Both the position numbers and the translations under genes were made by a program. The notes beneath the pieces are model-generated. The model saw only the letters and a list, made by a program, of their open reading frames with translations. It did not search any database and had not been told where the DNA came from. Of a DNA stretch of 64,000 bases, positions 9,663-21,500 are shown piece by piece (the first letter of the stretch is position 1; each line of letters begins with the position of its first letter). Location of the stretch: positions 6,562,760 to 6,626,759 of the forward strand of contig NC_091357.1 in assembly GCF_038502225.1 (NCBI RefSeq). The letters are read 5' to 3'. Origin of the DNA: Cherax quadricarinatus. Lineage: Eukaryota; Arthropoda; Malacostraca; Decapoda; Parastacidae.

Positions 9663-9995
9663 TGGACAGACTGGATGTACAGACGTACCGCAGATGCAGC
9701 CTCAGTTCGGACATTTCAGTGTAAACCTTTACCCTAGGCTTATTTTGCATGGTGCGAGCCTTCATATTCATTGGTGGACAGTAAAAAGAAAGCTAGTATA
9801 CCGCAAGACGGGCAGCAATGTCCACCTTGCGGTATATTAACTTCAACGTTTTCGTCGATTTCTGCCATTCATTCCTAGACTTTTTTTTTTGACCATTTTT
9901 TACACAACAGCCCATAATTGTTACAATTTTTTCTTGTGCCTTTTAATTGATAACTAATGGGAATATATTACTAAAAAATACAGCTGCTATAAGAT
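9663..9995. other. Unique spacer with a short hairpin
   Basis: No gene seen. TATACCGCAAG (9797-9807) and CTTGCGGTATA (9826-9836) form an 11-bp stem with an 18-nt loop. The rest is AT-rich with poly(T) runs. Confidence 0.45.
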
Positions 9996-10384
9996 TCTGT
10001 AAGATGGTCAGGCAGACTGACAACTCTGAGCTAGTAAGATGGTCAGGCAGACTGACAACTCTGAGCTAGTAAGATGGTCAGGCAGACTGACAACTCTGAG
10101 CTAGTAAGATGGTCAGGCAGACTGGCAACTCTGAGCTAGTAAGATGGTCAGGCAGACTGACAACTCTGAGCTAGTAAGATGGTCAGGCAGACTGACAACT
10201 CTGAGCTAGTAAGATGGTCAGGCAGACTGACAACTCTGAGCTAGTAAGATGGTCAGGCAGACTGACAACTCTGAGCTAGTAAGATGGTCAGGCAGACTGA
10301 CAACTCTGAGCTAGTAAGATGGTCAGGCAGACTGACAACTCTGAGCTAGTAAGATGGTCAGGCAGACTGACAACTCTGAGCTAG
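9996..10384. repeat. 35-bp minisatellite, 11 copies
   Basis: Units of GTAAGATGGTCAGGCAGACT plus GACAACTCTGAGCTA. Apart from one A-to-G change they are virtually identical, so the array expanded or was homogenised recently. It directly abuts the CR1 fragment that begins at 10386. Confidence 0.96.
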
Positions 10385-10385
10385 G

Positions 10386-10805
10386 AGACAGAGATATATC
10401 ATAATCTACACCTGGAAAATCTTGGAAGGAATGGTCCCAAATCTGCACACAGAAATCACTCCCTACGAAAGTAAAAGACTGGGCAGGCGATGCAAAATGC
10501 CCCCAATAAAAAGTAGGGGCGCCATTGGTACACTAAGAGAAAACACTATAAGTGTCCGGGGCCCAAAACTGTTCAACAGCCTCCCATCAAGCATTAGGGG
10601 AATTGCCAATAAACCCCTGGCTGCCTTCAAGAGAGAGCTGGACAGATACCTAAAGTCAGTGCCGGATCAGCCGGGCTGTGGCTCGTACGTTGGACTGCGT
10701 GCGGCCAGCATTAACAGCCTGGTTGATCAGGCCCTGATCCACCGGAAGACCTGGTCATGGACCGGGCCGCGGGGGCGTTGATCCCCGAATAACCTCCAGT
10801 AAGAT
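10386..10805 (+). pseudogene. CR1-like LINE, reverse-transcriptase C-terminus and 3' end
   Basis: The 119-codon frame at 10422-10781 encodes the last part of the CR1 reverse transcriptase, including PNLHTEITPYESKRLGRRCK, SVRGPKLFNSLPSSIRGI and a terminal WSWTGPRG. It is almost identical to the C-terminus of the 3986-4872 copy, so both descend from a recently active source. The 3' end has the CGGGGGCGTTGATCCCCGAA signature. It is strongly 5'-truncated, with no palm, fingers or endonuclease. The upstream ATATATCATAATCTACACCT is also element sequence, in a disturbed frame. Confidence 0.88.
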
Positions 10806-10882
10806 CTAATTAAAGTGTTACTTAGTAATACTAGGTGTGTTAAGCAACTAAGAGAGATAAGAGAGTAATCCCGTGTTGACAT

Positions 10883-10885
<3 letters not shown>

Positions 10886-10930
<45 letters not shown>

Positions 10931-11313
10931 TGAAGAGAGCGCCAGCAGAATTACATCGGAGAGCGACCTTGTTTAAAGAGTGAGAGAGGATGAATAAAGA
11001 GTGAGCAGAGATAAAGAAACCCGTGTAGAGAGAGCAGCCAGCAGTGAGAGAGTAACCTCTCCTCTCTGCTGTCTCTCCTGCACACACCAGAGATTTTCCT
11101 GCAGTCTCTCCCCGTGGGAATAATAAAATACACGTGATGGTGACCAGATTTTTACTGCTCTATCCTCCTCTCTCTCTCTCTCTCTCTCCCCAAGTCTACA
11201 CTGCTGGCTTTATTCGTCTCTCTCTACACAGGGATTACTCTATCTCTGCTCTTTATTCATATTCTCTCTCTTTAAACAAGGGTCAATCTCGTCTGTTCAT
11301 TCTCTTTCTCTCT

Positions 11314-11346
<33 letters not shown>
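10886..11346. repeat. GA/CT microsatellites framing a diverged inverted repeat
   Basis: GA tract at about 10889-10927, CT tract at about 11166-11189, GA tract at about 11318-11346. Between them, 10968-11048 and 11199-11284 are diverged inverted copies: GACCTTGTTTAAAGAG against CTCTTTAAACAAGGGTC, and CCAGCAGTG against CACTGCTGG. The unit is a long imperfect hairpin. Confidence 0.75.
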
Positions 11347-11349
<3 letters not shown>

Positions 11350-11404
11350 CGGAGTGTGGGCTGGCAGCAACAATGGCGGTGGCATCACTTCAGTAAAAGT
11401 GCCA

Positions 11405-12508
11405 AGTCACTCCAAACAATAGATGGTGGGGGCGGAAACGTGGGTGGGGGTGGGGGTAGGGGAGAGACTTTTTTGTTTAGGAGGTACGGATGGTGTCCTG
11501 AGTTAAAAGGAGGGGGAGGGTGGGGATGGTATTCTGGGTTAATGGGAGGGGGAGAGGGTGAGGGTGGTGTTCTGTTAAAGGGAGGGGAAGAGTGGGGGTG
11601 GTGTTCTGTTAAAGAGAGGGGGAGGGTGGGGGTGGTCTGGATTAAAGGGAGAGGGGTGGGGGTGGTGTTCTGTGTTAAAGGAGGGGGAGGGTGGGGGTGG
11701 TGGTCAGGATTAAAGGGAGGGGGAGGGGATGGTGTTCTGTGTTAAAGGGAGCGGAGGGTGGGGGTGGTGTTCTGTGTTAAAGGGAGGGTGGGGGTGGTTG
11801 TCTGGATTAAAGGGAGGGGGAGGATGGGGTGGTGTTCTGTGTTAAAGGGAGGGGAGGGTGGGGGTGGTGTTCGGTGTTAAAGGAGGGAGAGGGTGGGGGT
11901 GGTGGTTTGGATTAAAGGGAGGGGGAGGGTGGGGGTGGTGGTCTGGATTAAAGGGAGGGGGAGGGTAGGGGTGGTGGGCTGTGTTAAAGGGAGGGGGAGG
12001 GTGGGGGTGGTGGTCTGGATTAAAGGGAGGGGGAGGGTGGGGGTGGTGTTCTGTGTTAAAGGGAGGGGGAGGGTAGGGGTGGTGGTCTGTGTTAAAGGGA
12101 GGGGGAGGGTGGGGGTGGTGTTCTGTGTTAAAGGGAGGGGGAGGGTAGGGGTGGTGTTCTGTGTTAAAGGGAGGGGGAGGGTGGGGGTGGTGGTCTGTGT
12201 TAAAGGGAGGGGGAGGGTAGGGGTGGTGTTCTGTGTTAAAGGGAGGGGGAGGGTGGGGGTGGTGGTCTGTGTTAAAGGGAGGGGGAGGGTAGGGGTGGTG
12301 TTCTGTGTTAAAGGGAGGGGGAGGGAAGGGGTGGTGGTCTGTGTTAAAGGGAGGGGGAGGGTGGGGGTGGTGGTCTGTGTTAAAGGGAGGGGGAGGGGGG
12401 GGTGGTGGTCTGTGTTAAAGGGAGGGGGAGGGGGGGTCTGGATTAAAGGGAGGGGGAGGGTGGGGGTGGTGTTCTGTGTTAAAGGGAGGGGGAGGGTGGG
12501 GGTGGCGG
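11405..12508. repeat. G-rich 36-bp array with a G-quadruplex motif in each unit
   Basis: About 28 copies of a 36-bp unit, GGGAGGGGGAGGGTGGGGGT followed by GGT and CTGTGTTAAA or CTGGATTAAA. Each unit has at least four G runs of three or more on the + strand. Copies before 11890 are more diverged and later ones are homogenised. Open frames of 129 and 213 codons follow from the 36-bp (12-codon) period and encode only GRGRVGVV-type repeats. Confidence 0.96.
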
Positions 12509-12513
12509 TCTGT

Positions 12514-12539
12514 GTGACTCATCACACAGGATGAGTCAC
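12514..12539. repeat. 9-bp-stem hairpin at the junction of two arrays
   Basis: GTGACTCAT and ATGAGTCAC are perfect inverse complements around CACACAGG. They lie exactly between the G-rich array and the 29-bp satellite. Confidence 0.75.
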
Positions 12540-12564
12540 ATACATAGTGTTGACATCTGTCAGT

Positions 12565-15500
12565 CAGTGCTGGCAGACTTCAGTAGTGTCAGTTAGAGCT
12601 GGCAGACTTCAGTAGTGTCAGTTAGAGCTGGCAGACTTCAGCAGCATCAGTCTGAGCTGGCAGACTTCAGTAGCGTCAGTCAGAGGTGGCAGACTTCAGT
12701 AGTGTCAGTTAGAGCTGGCAGACTTCAGTAGTGTCAGTTAGAGCTGGCAGACTTCAGCAGCATCAGTCTGAGCTGGCAGACTTCAGTAGCGTCAGTCAGA
12801 GGTGGCAGACTTCAGTAGTGTCAGTTAGAGCTGGCAGACTTCAGTAGTGTCAGTTAGAGCTGGCAGACTTCAGTAGTGTCAGTTAGAGCTGGCAGACTTC
12901 AGTAGTGTCAGTTAGAGCTGGCAGACTTCAGTAGTGTCAGTTAGAGCTGGCAGACTTCAGCAGCATCAGTCTGAGCTGGCAGACTTCAGTAGCGTCAGTC
13001 AGAGGTGGCAGACTTCAGTAGTGTCAGTTAGAGCTGGCAGACTTCAGTAGTGTCAGTCAGAGCTGGCAGACTTCAGCAGCATCAGTCTGAGCTGGCAGAC
13101 TTCAGTAGCGTCAGTCAGAGGTGGCAGACTTCAGTAGTGTCAGTCAGAGCTGGCAGACTTCAGTAGTGTCAGTCAGAGCTGGCAGACTTCAGCAGCATCA
13201 GTCTGAGCTGGCAGACTTCAGTAGCGTCAGTCAGAGGTGGCAGACTTCAGTAGTGTCAGTCAGAGCTGGCAGACTTCAGTAGCGTCAGTCAGAGCTGGCA
13301 GACTTCAGTAGCGTCAGTCAGAGCTGGCAGACTTCAGCAGCATCAGTCTGAGCTGGCAGACTTCAGTAGCGTCAGTCAGAGGTGGCAGACTTCAGTAGTG
13401 TCAGTCAGAGCTGGCAGACTTCAGTAGTGTCAGTCAGAGGTGGCAGACTTCAGTAGTGTCAGACAGGTGGCAGACTTCAGTAGCGTCAGTCAGAGGTGGC
13501 AGACTTCAGTAGCGTCAGTCAGAGCTGGCAGACTTCAGTAGCGTTAGTCAGAGCTGGCAGACTTCAGCAGCATCAGTCTGAGCTGGCAGACTTCAGTAGC
13601 GTCAGTCAGAGCTGGCAGACTTCAGTAGTGTCAGTCAGAGCTGGCAGACTTCAGTAGTGTCAGTCAGAGGTGGCAGACTTCAGTAGTGTCAGTCAGAGCT
13701 GGCAGACTTCAGTAGTGTCAGAGGTGGCAGACTTCAGTAGCGTCAGTCAGAGCTGGCAGACTTCAGCAGCGTCAGTCTGAGCTGGCAGACTTCAGTAGTG
13801 TCAGTCAGAGCTGGCAGACTTCAGTAGTGTCAGTCAAAGCTGGCAGACTTCAGTAGTGTCAGACAGAGGTGGCAGACTTCAGTAGTGTCAGTCAGAGGTG
13901 GCAGACTTCAGTAGTGTCAAAGGTGGCAGACTTCAGTAGTGTCAGTCAAAGCTGGCAGACTTCAGTAGTGTCAGACAGAGGTGGCAGACTTCAGTAGTGT
14001 CAGAGAGGTGGCAGACCTCAGTAGTGTCAGTCAGAGGTGGCAGACTTCAGTAGTGTCAAAAGGTGGCAGAGTTCAGTAGTGTCAGACAGAGGTGGCAGAC
14101 TTCAGTAGTGTCAGACAGAGGTGGCAGACTTCAGTAGTGTCAGAGAGGTGGCAGACCTCAGTAGTGTCAGTCAGAGGTGGCAGACTTCAGTAGTGTCAAA
14201 AGGTGGCAGAGTTCAGTAGTGTCAGACAGAGGTGGCAGAGTTCAGTAGTGTCAGACAGAGGTGGCAGACTTCAGTAGTGTCAGGCAGAGGTGGCAGACTT
14301 CAGTAGTGTCAGGCAGAGGTGGCAGACTTCAGTAGTGTCAGGCAGAGGTGGCAGACTTCAGTAGTGTCAGTCAGAGGTGGCAGACTTCAGTAGTGTCAGG
14401 CAGAGGTGGCAGACTTCAGTAGTGTCAGGCAGAGGTGGCAGACTTCAGTAGTGTCAAAAGGTGGCAGAGTTCAGTAGTATCAGACAGAGGTGGCAGACTT
14501 CAGTAGTGTCAGAGGTGGCAGACTTCAGTAGTGTCAGGCAGAGGTGGCAGACTTCAGTAGTGTCAGGCAGAGGTGGCAGACTTCAGCAGCGTCAGACGTG
14601 GCAGACTTCAGTAGTGTCAGTCAGAGGTGGCAGACTTCAGTAGTGCCAGTCAGAGGTGGCAGACTTCAGTAGTGTCAGACAGAGGTGGCAGACTTCAGTA
14701 GTGTCTGACAGAGGAGGCAGACTTCAGTAGTGTCAGACAGAGGTGGCAGACTTCAGTAGCGTCAGAGGTGGCAGACTTCAGCAGCGTCAGTCAGAGGTGG
14801 CAGATTTCAGTAGTGTCAGTCAGAGCTGGCAGACTTCAGTAGTGTCAGACAGGTGGCAGACTTCAGTAGTGTCAGACAGGTGGCAGACTTCAGTAGTGTC
14901 AGAGGTGGTAGACTTCAGTAGTGTCGGACAGAGGTGGCAGACTTCAGTAGTGTCAGAGAGAGGTGGCAGACTTCAGTAGTGTCAGAGGTGGTAGACTTCA
15001 GTAGTGTCAGTCAGAGGTGGCAGACTTCAGTAGTGTCAGACAGGTGGCAGACTTCAGTAGTGTCAGAGGTGGTAGACTTCAGTAGTGTCAGAGAGAGGTG
15101 GCAGACTTCAGTAGTGTCAGAGGTGGTAGACTTCAGTAGTGTCAGTCAGAGGTGGCAGACTTCAGTAGTGTCAGACAGGTGGCAGACTTCAGTAGTGTCA
15201 GAGGTGGTAGACTTCAGTAGTGTCAGGCAGAGGTGGCAGACTTCAGTAGTGTCAGGCAGAGGTGGCAGACTTCAGTAGTGTCAAAAGGTGGCAGAGTTCA
15301 GTAGTATCAGACAGAGGTGGCAGACTTCAGTAGTGTCAGTCAGAGGTGGCAGACTTCAGTAGTGTCAGGCAGAGGTGGCAGACTTCAGTAGTGTCAGGCA
15401 GAGGTGGCAGACTTCAGCAGCGTCAGTCAGACGTGGCAGACTTCAGTAGTGTCAGTCAGAGGTGGCAGACTTCAGTAGTGCCAGTCAGAGGTGGCAGACT

Positions 15501-18500
15501 TCAGTAGTGTCAGACAGAGGTGGCAGACTTCAGTAGTGTCAGACAGAGGTGGCAGACTTCAGTAGCGTCAGAGGTGGCAGACTTCAGTAGCGTCAGAGGT
15601 GGCAGACTTCAGCAGCGTCAGTCAGAGGTGGCAGATTTCAGTAGTGTCAGTCAGAGGTGGCAGACTTCAGTAGTGTCAGTCAGAGCTGGCAGACTTCAGT
15701 AGTGTCAGTCAGAGGTGGCAGAATTCAGTAGTGTCAGACTTCAGTAGTGTCAGTCAGAGGTGGCAGACTTCAGTAGTGTCAGACAGGTGGCAGACTTCAG
15801 TAGTGTCAGAGGTGGTAGACTTCAGTAGTGTCGGACAGAGGTGGCAGACTTCAGTAGTGTCAGAGAGGTGGCAGACTTCAGTAGTGTCAGAGGTGGTAGA
15901 CTTCACTAGTGTCAGTCAGAGGTGGCAGACTTCAGTAGTGTCAGACAGGTGGCAGACTTCAGTAGTGTCAGAGGTGGTAGACTTCAGTAGTGTCAGAGAG
16001 AGGTGGCAGACTTCAGTAGTGTCAGAGAGAGGTGGCAGACTTCAGTAGTGTCAGACAGAGGTGGTAGACTTCAGTAGTGTCAGACAGAGGTGGCAGACTT
16101 CAGTAGTGTCAGACAGAGGTGGCAGACTTCAGTAGTGTCAGACAGAGGTGGCAGACTTCAGTAGTGTCAGACAGAGGTGGCAGACTTCAGTAGTGTCAGT
16201 CAGAGGTGGCAGACTTCAGTAGTGTCAGTCAGAGGTGGCAGACTTCAGTAGTGTCAGTCAGAGGTGGCAGACTTCAGTAGTGTCAGAGGTGGTAGACTTC
16301 ATTAGTGTCAGACAGAGGTGGCAGACTTCAGTAGTGTCAGACAGAGGTGGTAGACTTCAGTAGTGTCAGACAGAGGTGGCAGACTTCAGTAGTGTCAGAC
16401 AGAGGTGGCAGACTTCAGTAGTGTCAGACAGAGGTGGCAGACTTCAGTAGTCTCAGACAGAGGTGGCAGACTTCAGTAGTGTCAGACAGAGGTGGCAGAC
16501 TTCAGTAGTGTCAGACAGAGGTGACAGACTTCAGTAGTGTCAGACAGAGGTGGCAGACTTCAGTAGTGTCAGACAGAGGTGGCAGACTTCAGTAGTGTCA
16601 GACAGAGGTGGCAAACTTCAGTAGTGTCAGACAGAGGTGGCAGACTTCAGCAGCGTGCCAGAGGTGGCAGACTTCAGTAGTGTCAGTAGGAGGTGGCAGA
16701 CTTCAGCAGCGTCAGTCAGAGGTGGCAGACATCAGTAGCGTTCAGTCAGAGCTGGCAGACTTCAGTAGTGTCAGTCAGAGGTGGCAGATTTCAGTAGTGT
16801 CAGAGGTGGCAGACTTCAGCAGCGTGTCAGAGGTGGCAGACTTCAGCAGCGTCAGTCAGAGGTGGCAGACTTCAGCAGCGTCAGTCAGAGGTGGCAGACT
16901 TCAGCAGCGTCAGTCAGAGGTGGCAGATTTCAGTAGTGTCAGAGGTGGCAGACTTCAGTAGTGTCAGTCAGAGGTGGCAGACTTCTGTAGTGTCAGTCAG
17001 AAGTGGCAGACTTCAGTAGTGTCAGTCAGAGGTGGCAGACTTCAGTAGTGTCAGTCAGAGCTGGCAGACTTCAGTAGTGTCAGAGAGAGTTGGCAGACTT
17101 CAGTAGTGTCAGAGAGAGTTGGCAGACTTCAGTAGTGTCAGAGGTGGTAGACTTCAGTAGTGTCGGACAGAGGTGGCAGACTTCAGTAGTGTCAGAGGTG
17201 GCAGACAGAGGTGGCAGACTTCAGTAGTGTCAGACAGAGGTGGCAGACTTCAGTAGTGTCAGAGGTGGCAGACTTCAGTAGTGTCAGTCAGAGGTAGCAG
17301 ACTTCAGTAGTGTCAGAGGTGGCAGACTTCAGTAGTGTCAGAGGTGGTAGACTTCAGTAGTGTCAGACAGAGGTGGTAGACTTCAGTAGTGTCAGACAGA
17401 GGTGGCAGACTTCAGTAGTGTCAGACAGAGGTGGCAGACTTCAGTAGTGTCAGACAGAGGTGGCAGACTTCAGTAGTGTCATACAGAGGTGGCAGACTTC
17501 AGTAGTGTCAGACAGAGGTGGCAGACTTCAGTAGTGTCAGTCAGAGGTGGCAGACTTCAGTAGTGTCAGTCAGAGGTGGCAGACTTCAGCAGCGTGTCAG
17601 AGGTGGCAGACTTCAGCAGCGTCAGTCAGAGGTGGCAGACTTCAGTAGTGTCAGTCAGAGGTGGCAGACTTCAGCAGCGTGTCAGAGGTGGCAGACTTCA
17701 GCAGCGTCAGTCAGAGGTGGCAGACTTCAGTAGTGTCAGACAGAGGTGGCAGACTTCAGTAGTGTCAGACAGAGGTGGCAGACTTCAGCAGCGTCAGTCA
17801 GAGGTGGCAGACTTCAGTAGCGTCAGACAGAGGTGGCAGACTTCAGCAGCGTCAGTCAGAGGTGGCAGACTTCAGCAGCGTCAGTCAGAGGTGGCAGACT
17901 TCAGTAGTGTCAGACTTCAACAGCGTCAGTCAGAGGTGGCAGACTTCAGTAGTGTCAGTCAGAAGTGGCAGACTTCAGCAGCGTCAGTCAGAGGTGGCAG
18001 ACTTCAGCAGCGTGTCAGAGGTGGCAGACTTCAGCAGTGTCAGTCAGAGGTGGCAGACTTCAGTAGTGTCAGTCAGAGGTGGCAGACTTCAGTAGTGTCA
18101 GACAGAGGTGGCAGACTTCAGCAGTGTCAGTCATAGGTGGCAGACTTCAGTAGTGTCAGAGGTGGTAGACTTCAGTAGTGTCAGAGGTGGCAGACTTCAG
18201 TAGTGTCAGTCAGAGGTGGTAGACTTCAGTAGTGTCCGACAGAGGTGGCAGACTTCAGTAGTGTCAGACAGAGGTGGCAGACTTCAGTAGTGTCAGACAG
18301 AGGTGGTAGACTTCAGTAGTGTCCGACAGAGGTGGCAGACTTCAGTAGTGTCTGTCATAGGTGGCAGACTTCAGTAGTGTCCGACAGAGGTGGCAGACTT
18401 CAGTAGTGTCAGACAGAGGTGGCAGACTTCAGTAGTGTCAGACAGAGGTGGCAGACTTCAGTAGTGTCAGACAGAGGTGGTAGACTTCAGTAGTGTCAGA

Positions 18501-21500
18501 CAGAGGTGGTAGACTTCAGTAGTGTCCGACAGAGGTGGCAGACTTCAGTAGTGCCTGTCAGAGGTGGCAGACTTCAGTAGTGTCCGACAGAGGTGGCAGA
18601 CTTCAGTAGTGTCAGACAGAGGTGGCAGACTTCAGTAGTGTCAGACAGAGGTGGCAGACTTCAGTAGTGTCAGTCAGAGGTGGTAGACTTCATTAGTGTC
18701 AGACAGAGGTGGCAGACTTCAGCAGCGTCAGAGCTGGCAGACTTCAGTAGTGTCAGTCAGAGGTGGCAGACTTCAGCAGCGTGTCAGAGGTGGCAGACTT
18801 CAGCAGCGTCAGTCAGAAGTGGCAGACTTCAGTAGTGTCAGACAGAGGTGGCAGACTTCAGCAGCGTCAGTCAGAGGTGGCAGACTTCAGTAGCGTCAGA
18901 CAGAGGTGGCAGACTTCAGTAGCGTCAGACAGAGGTGGCAGACTTCAGCAGCGTCAGTCAGAGGTGGCAGACTTCAGCAGCGTCAGACAGAGGTGGCAGA
19001 CTTCAGTAGTGTCAGAGGTGGCAGACTTCAACAGCGTCAGTCAGAGGTGGCAGACTTCAGTAGTGTCAGAGGTGGCAGACTTCAGCAGCGTCAGTCAGAG
19101 GTGGCAGACTTCAGCAGCGTGTCAGAGGTGGCAGACTTCAGCAGTGTCAGTCAGAGGTGGCAGACTTCAGTAGTGTCAGTCAGAGGTGGTAGACTTCAGT
19201 AGTGTCAGACAGAGGTGGCAGACTTCAGTAGTGTCCGACAGAGGTGGCAGACTTCAGTAGTGTCTGTCAGAGGTGGCAGACTTCAGTAGTGTCAGACAGA
19301 CGTGGCAGACTTCAGTAGTGTCAGAGGTGGCAGACTTGAGTAGTGTCAGACAGAGGTGGCAGACTTCAGTAGTGTCAGACAGAGGTGGTAGACTTCAGTA
19401 GTGTCAGACAGAGGTGGCAGACTTCAGTAGTGTCAGACAGAGGTGGCAGACTTCAGTAGTGTCAGACAGAGGTGGCAGACTTCAGTAGTGTCAGACAGAG
19501 GTGGCAGACTTCAGTAGTGTCAGACAGAGGTGGCAGACTTCAGTAGTGTCAGACAGAGGTGGCAGACTTCAGTAGTGTCAGACAGCGGTGGCAGACTTCA
19601 GTAGTGTCAGACAGAGGTGGCAGACTTCAGTAATGTCAGACAGCGGTGGCAGACTTCAGTAGTGTCAGACAGAGGTGGCAGACTTCAGTAGTGTCAGACA
19701 GAGGTGGCAGACTTCAGTAGTGTCAGACAGCGGTGGCAGACTTCAGTAGTGTCAGACAGAGGTGGCAGACTTCAGTAGTGTCAGACAGAGGTGGTAGACT
19801 TCAGTAGTGTCAGACAGAGGTGGCAGACTTCAGTAGTGTCCGACAGAGGTGGCAGACTTCAGTAGTGTCAGACAGAGGTGGTAGACTTCAGTAGTGTCCG
19901 ACAGAGGTGGCAGACTTCAGTAGTGTCAGACAGAGGTGGCAGACTTCAGTAGTGTCAGACAGAGGTGGTAGACTTCAGTAGTGTCAGACAGAGGTGGCAG
20001 ACTTCAGTAGTGTCCGACAGAGGTGGCAGACTTCAGTAGTGTCCGACAGAGGTGGCAGACTTCAGTAGTGTCAGACTTCAGCAGTGTCAGTCATAGCTGG
20101 CAGACTTCAGTAGTGTCAGACAGAGGTGGCAGACTTCAGTAGTGTCAGTCAGAGGTGGCAGACTTCAGTAGTGTCCGACAGAGGTGGCAGACTTCAGTAG
20201 TGTCAGACTTCAGCAGTGTCAGTCATAGCTGGCAGACTTCAGTAGTGTCAGACTTCATTAGTGTCAGACAGAGGTGGCAGACTTCAGTAGTGTCAGTCAG
20301 AGGTGGCAGACTTCAGTAGTGTCAGTCAGAGGTGGCAGACTTCAGCAGCGTCAGACAGAGGTGGCAGACTTCAGTAGTGTCCGACAGAGGTGGCAGACTT
20401 CAGTAGTGTCAGTCAGAGGTGGCAGACTTCAGTAGTGTCAGTCAGAGGTGGCAGACTTCAGCAGCGTCAGACAGAGGTGGCAGACTTCAGTAGTGTCAGA
20501 GGTGGCAGACTTCAGTAGTGTCAGAAGTGGCAGACTTCAGTAGTGTCAGACAGAGGTGGCAGACTTCAGTAGTGTCAGACAGCGGTGGCAGACTTCAGTA
20601 GTGTCAGTCAGAGGTGGCAGACTTCAGTAGTGTCAGACAGAGGTGGCAGACTTCAGCAGCGTCAGACAGCGGTGGCAGACTTCAGTAGTGTCAGACAGAG
20701 GTGGCAGACTTCAGTAGTGTCAGACAGAGGTGGCAGACTTCAGTAGTGTCAGTCATAGGTGGCAGACTTCAGCAGCGTCAGACAGAGGTGGCAGACTTCA
20801 GCAGCGTCAGTCAGAGGTGGCAGACTTCAGCAGCGTCAGTCAGAGGTGGCAGACTTCAGCAGCGTCAGTCAGAGGTGGCAGACTTCAGCAGCGTCAGTCA
20901 GAGGTGGCAGACTTCAGCAGCGTCAGTCAGAGGTGGCAGACTTCAGCAGCGTCAGAGGTGGCAGACTTCAGCAGCGTCAGTCAGAGGTGGCAGACTTCAG
21001 CAGCGTCAGACAGAGGTGGCAGACTTCAGCAGCGTCAGAGGTGGCAGACTTCAGCAGCGTCAGAGGTGGCAGACTTCAGCAGCGTCAGTCAGAGGTGGCA
21101 GACTTCAGCAGCGTCAGTCAGAGGTGGCAGACTTCAGCAGCGTCAGTCAGAGGTGGCAGACTTCACCAGCGTCAGACAGAGGTGGCAGACTTCAGCAGCG
21201 TCAGTCAGAGGTGGCAGACTTCAGCAGCGTCAGTCAGAGGTGGCAGACTTCAGCAGCGTCAGTCAGAGGTGGCAGACTTCAGCAGCGTCAGACAGAGGTG
21301 GCAGACTTCAGCAGCGTCAGTCAGAGGTGGCAGACTTCAGCAGCGTCAGTCAGAGGTGGCAGACTTCAGCAGCGTCAGACAGAGGTGGCAGACTTCAGCA
21401 GCGTCAGTCAGAGGTGTCAGACTTCAGCAGCGTCAGTCAGAGGTGGCAGACTTCAGCAGCGTCAGTCAGAGGTGGCAGACTTCAGCAGCGTCAGTCAGAG

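Noticed and set aside
9089..12534. Histidine/serine-rich and glycine/arginine/valine-rich frames of 129 to 213 codons
   Set aside because: They are products of the C-rich 23/25-bp and G-rich 36-bp arrays.
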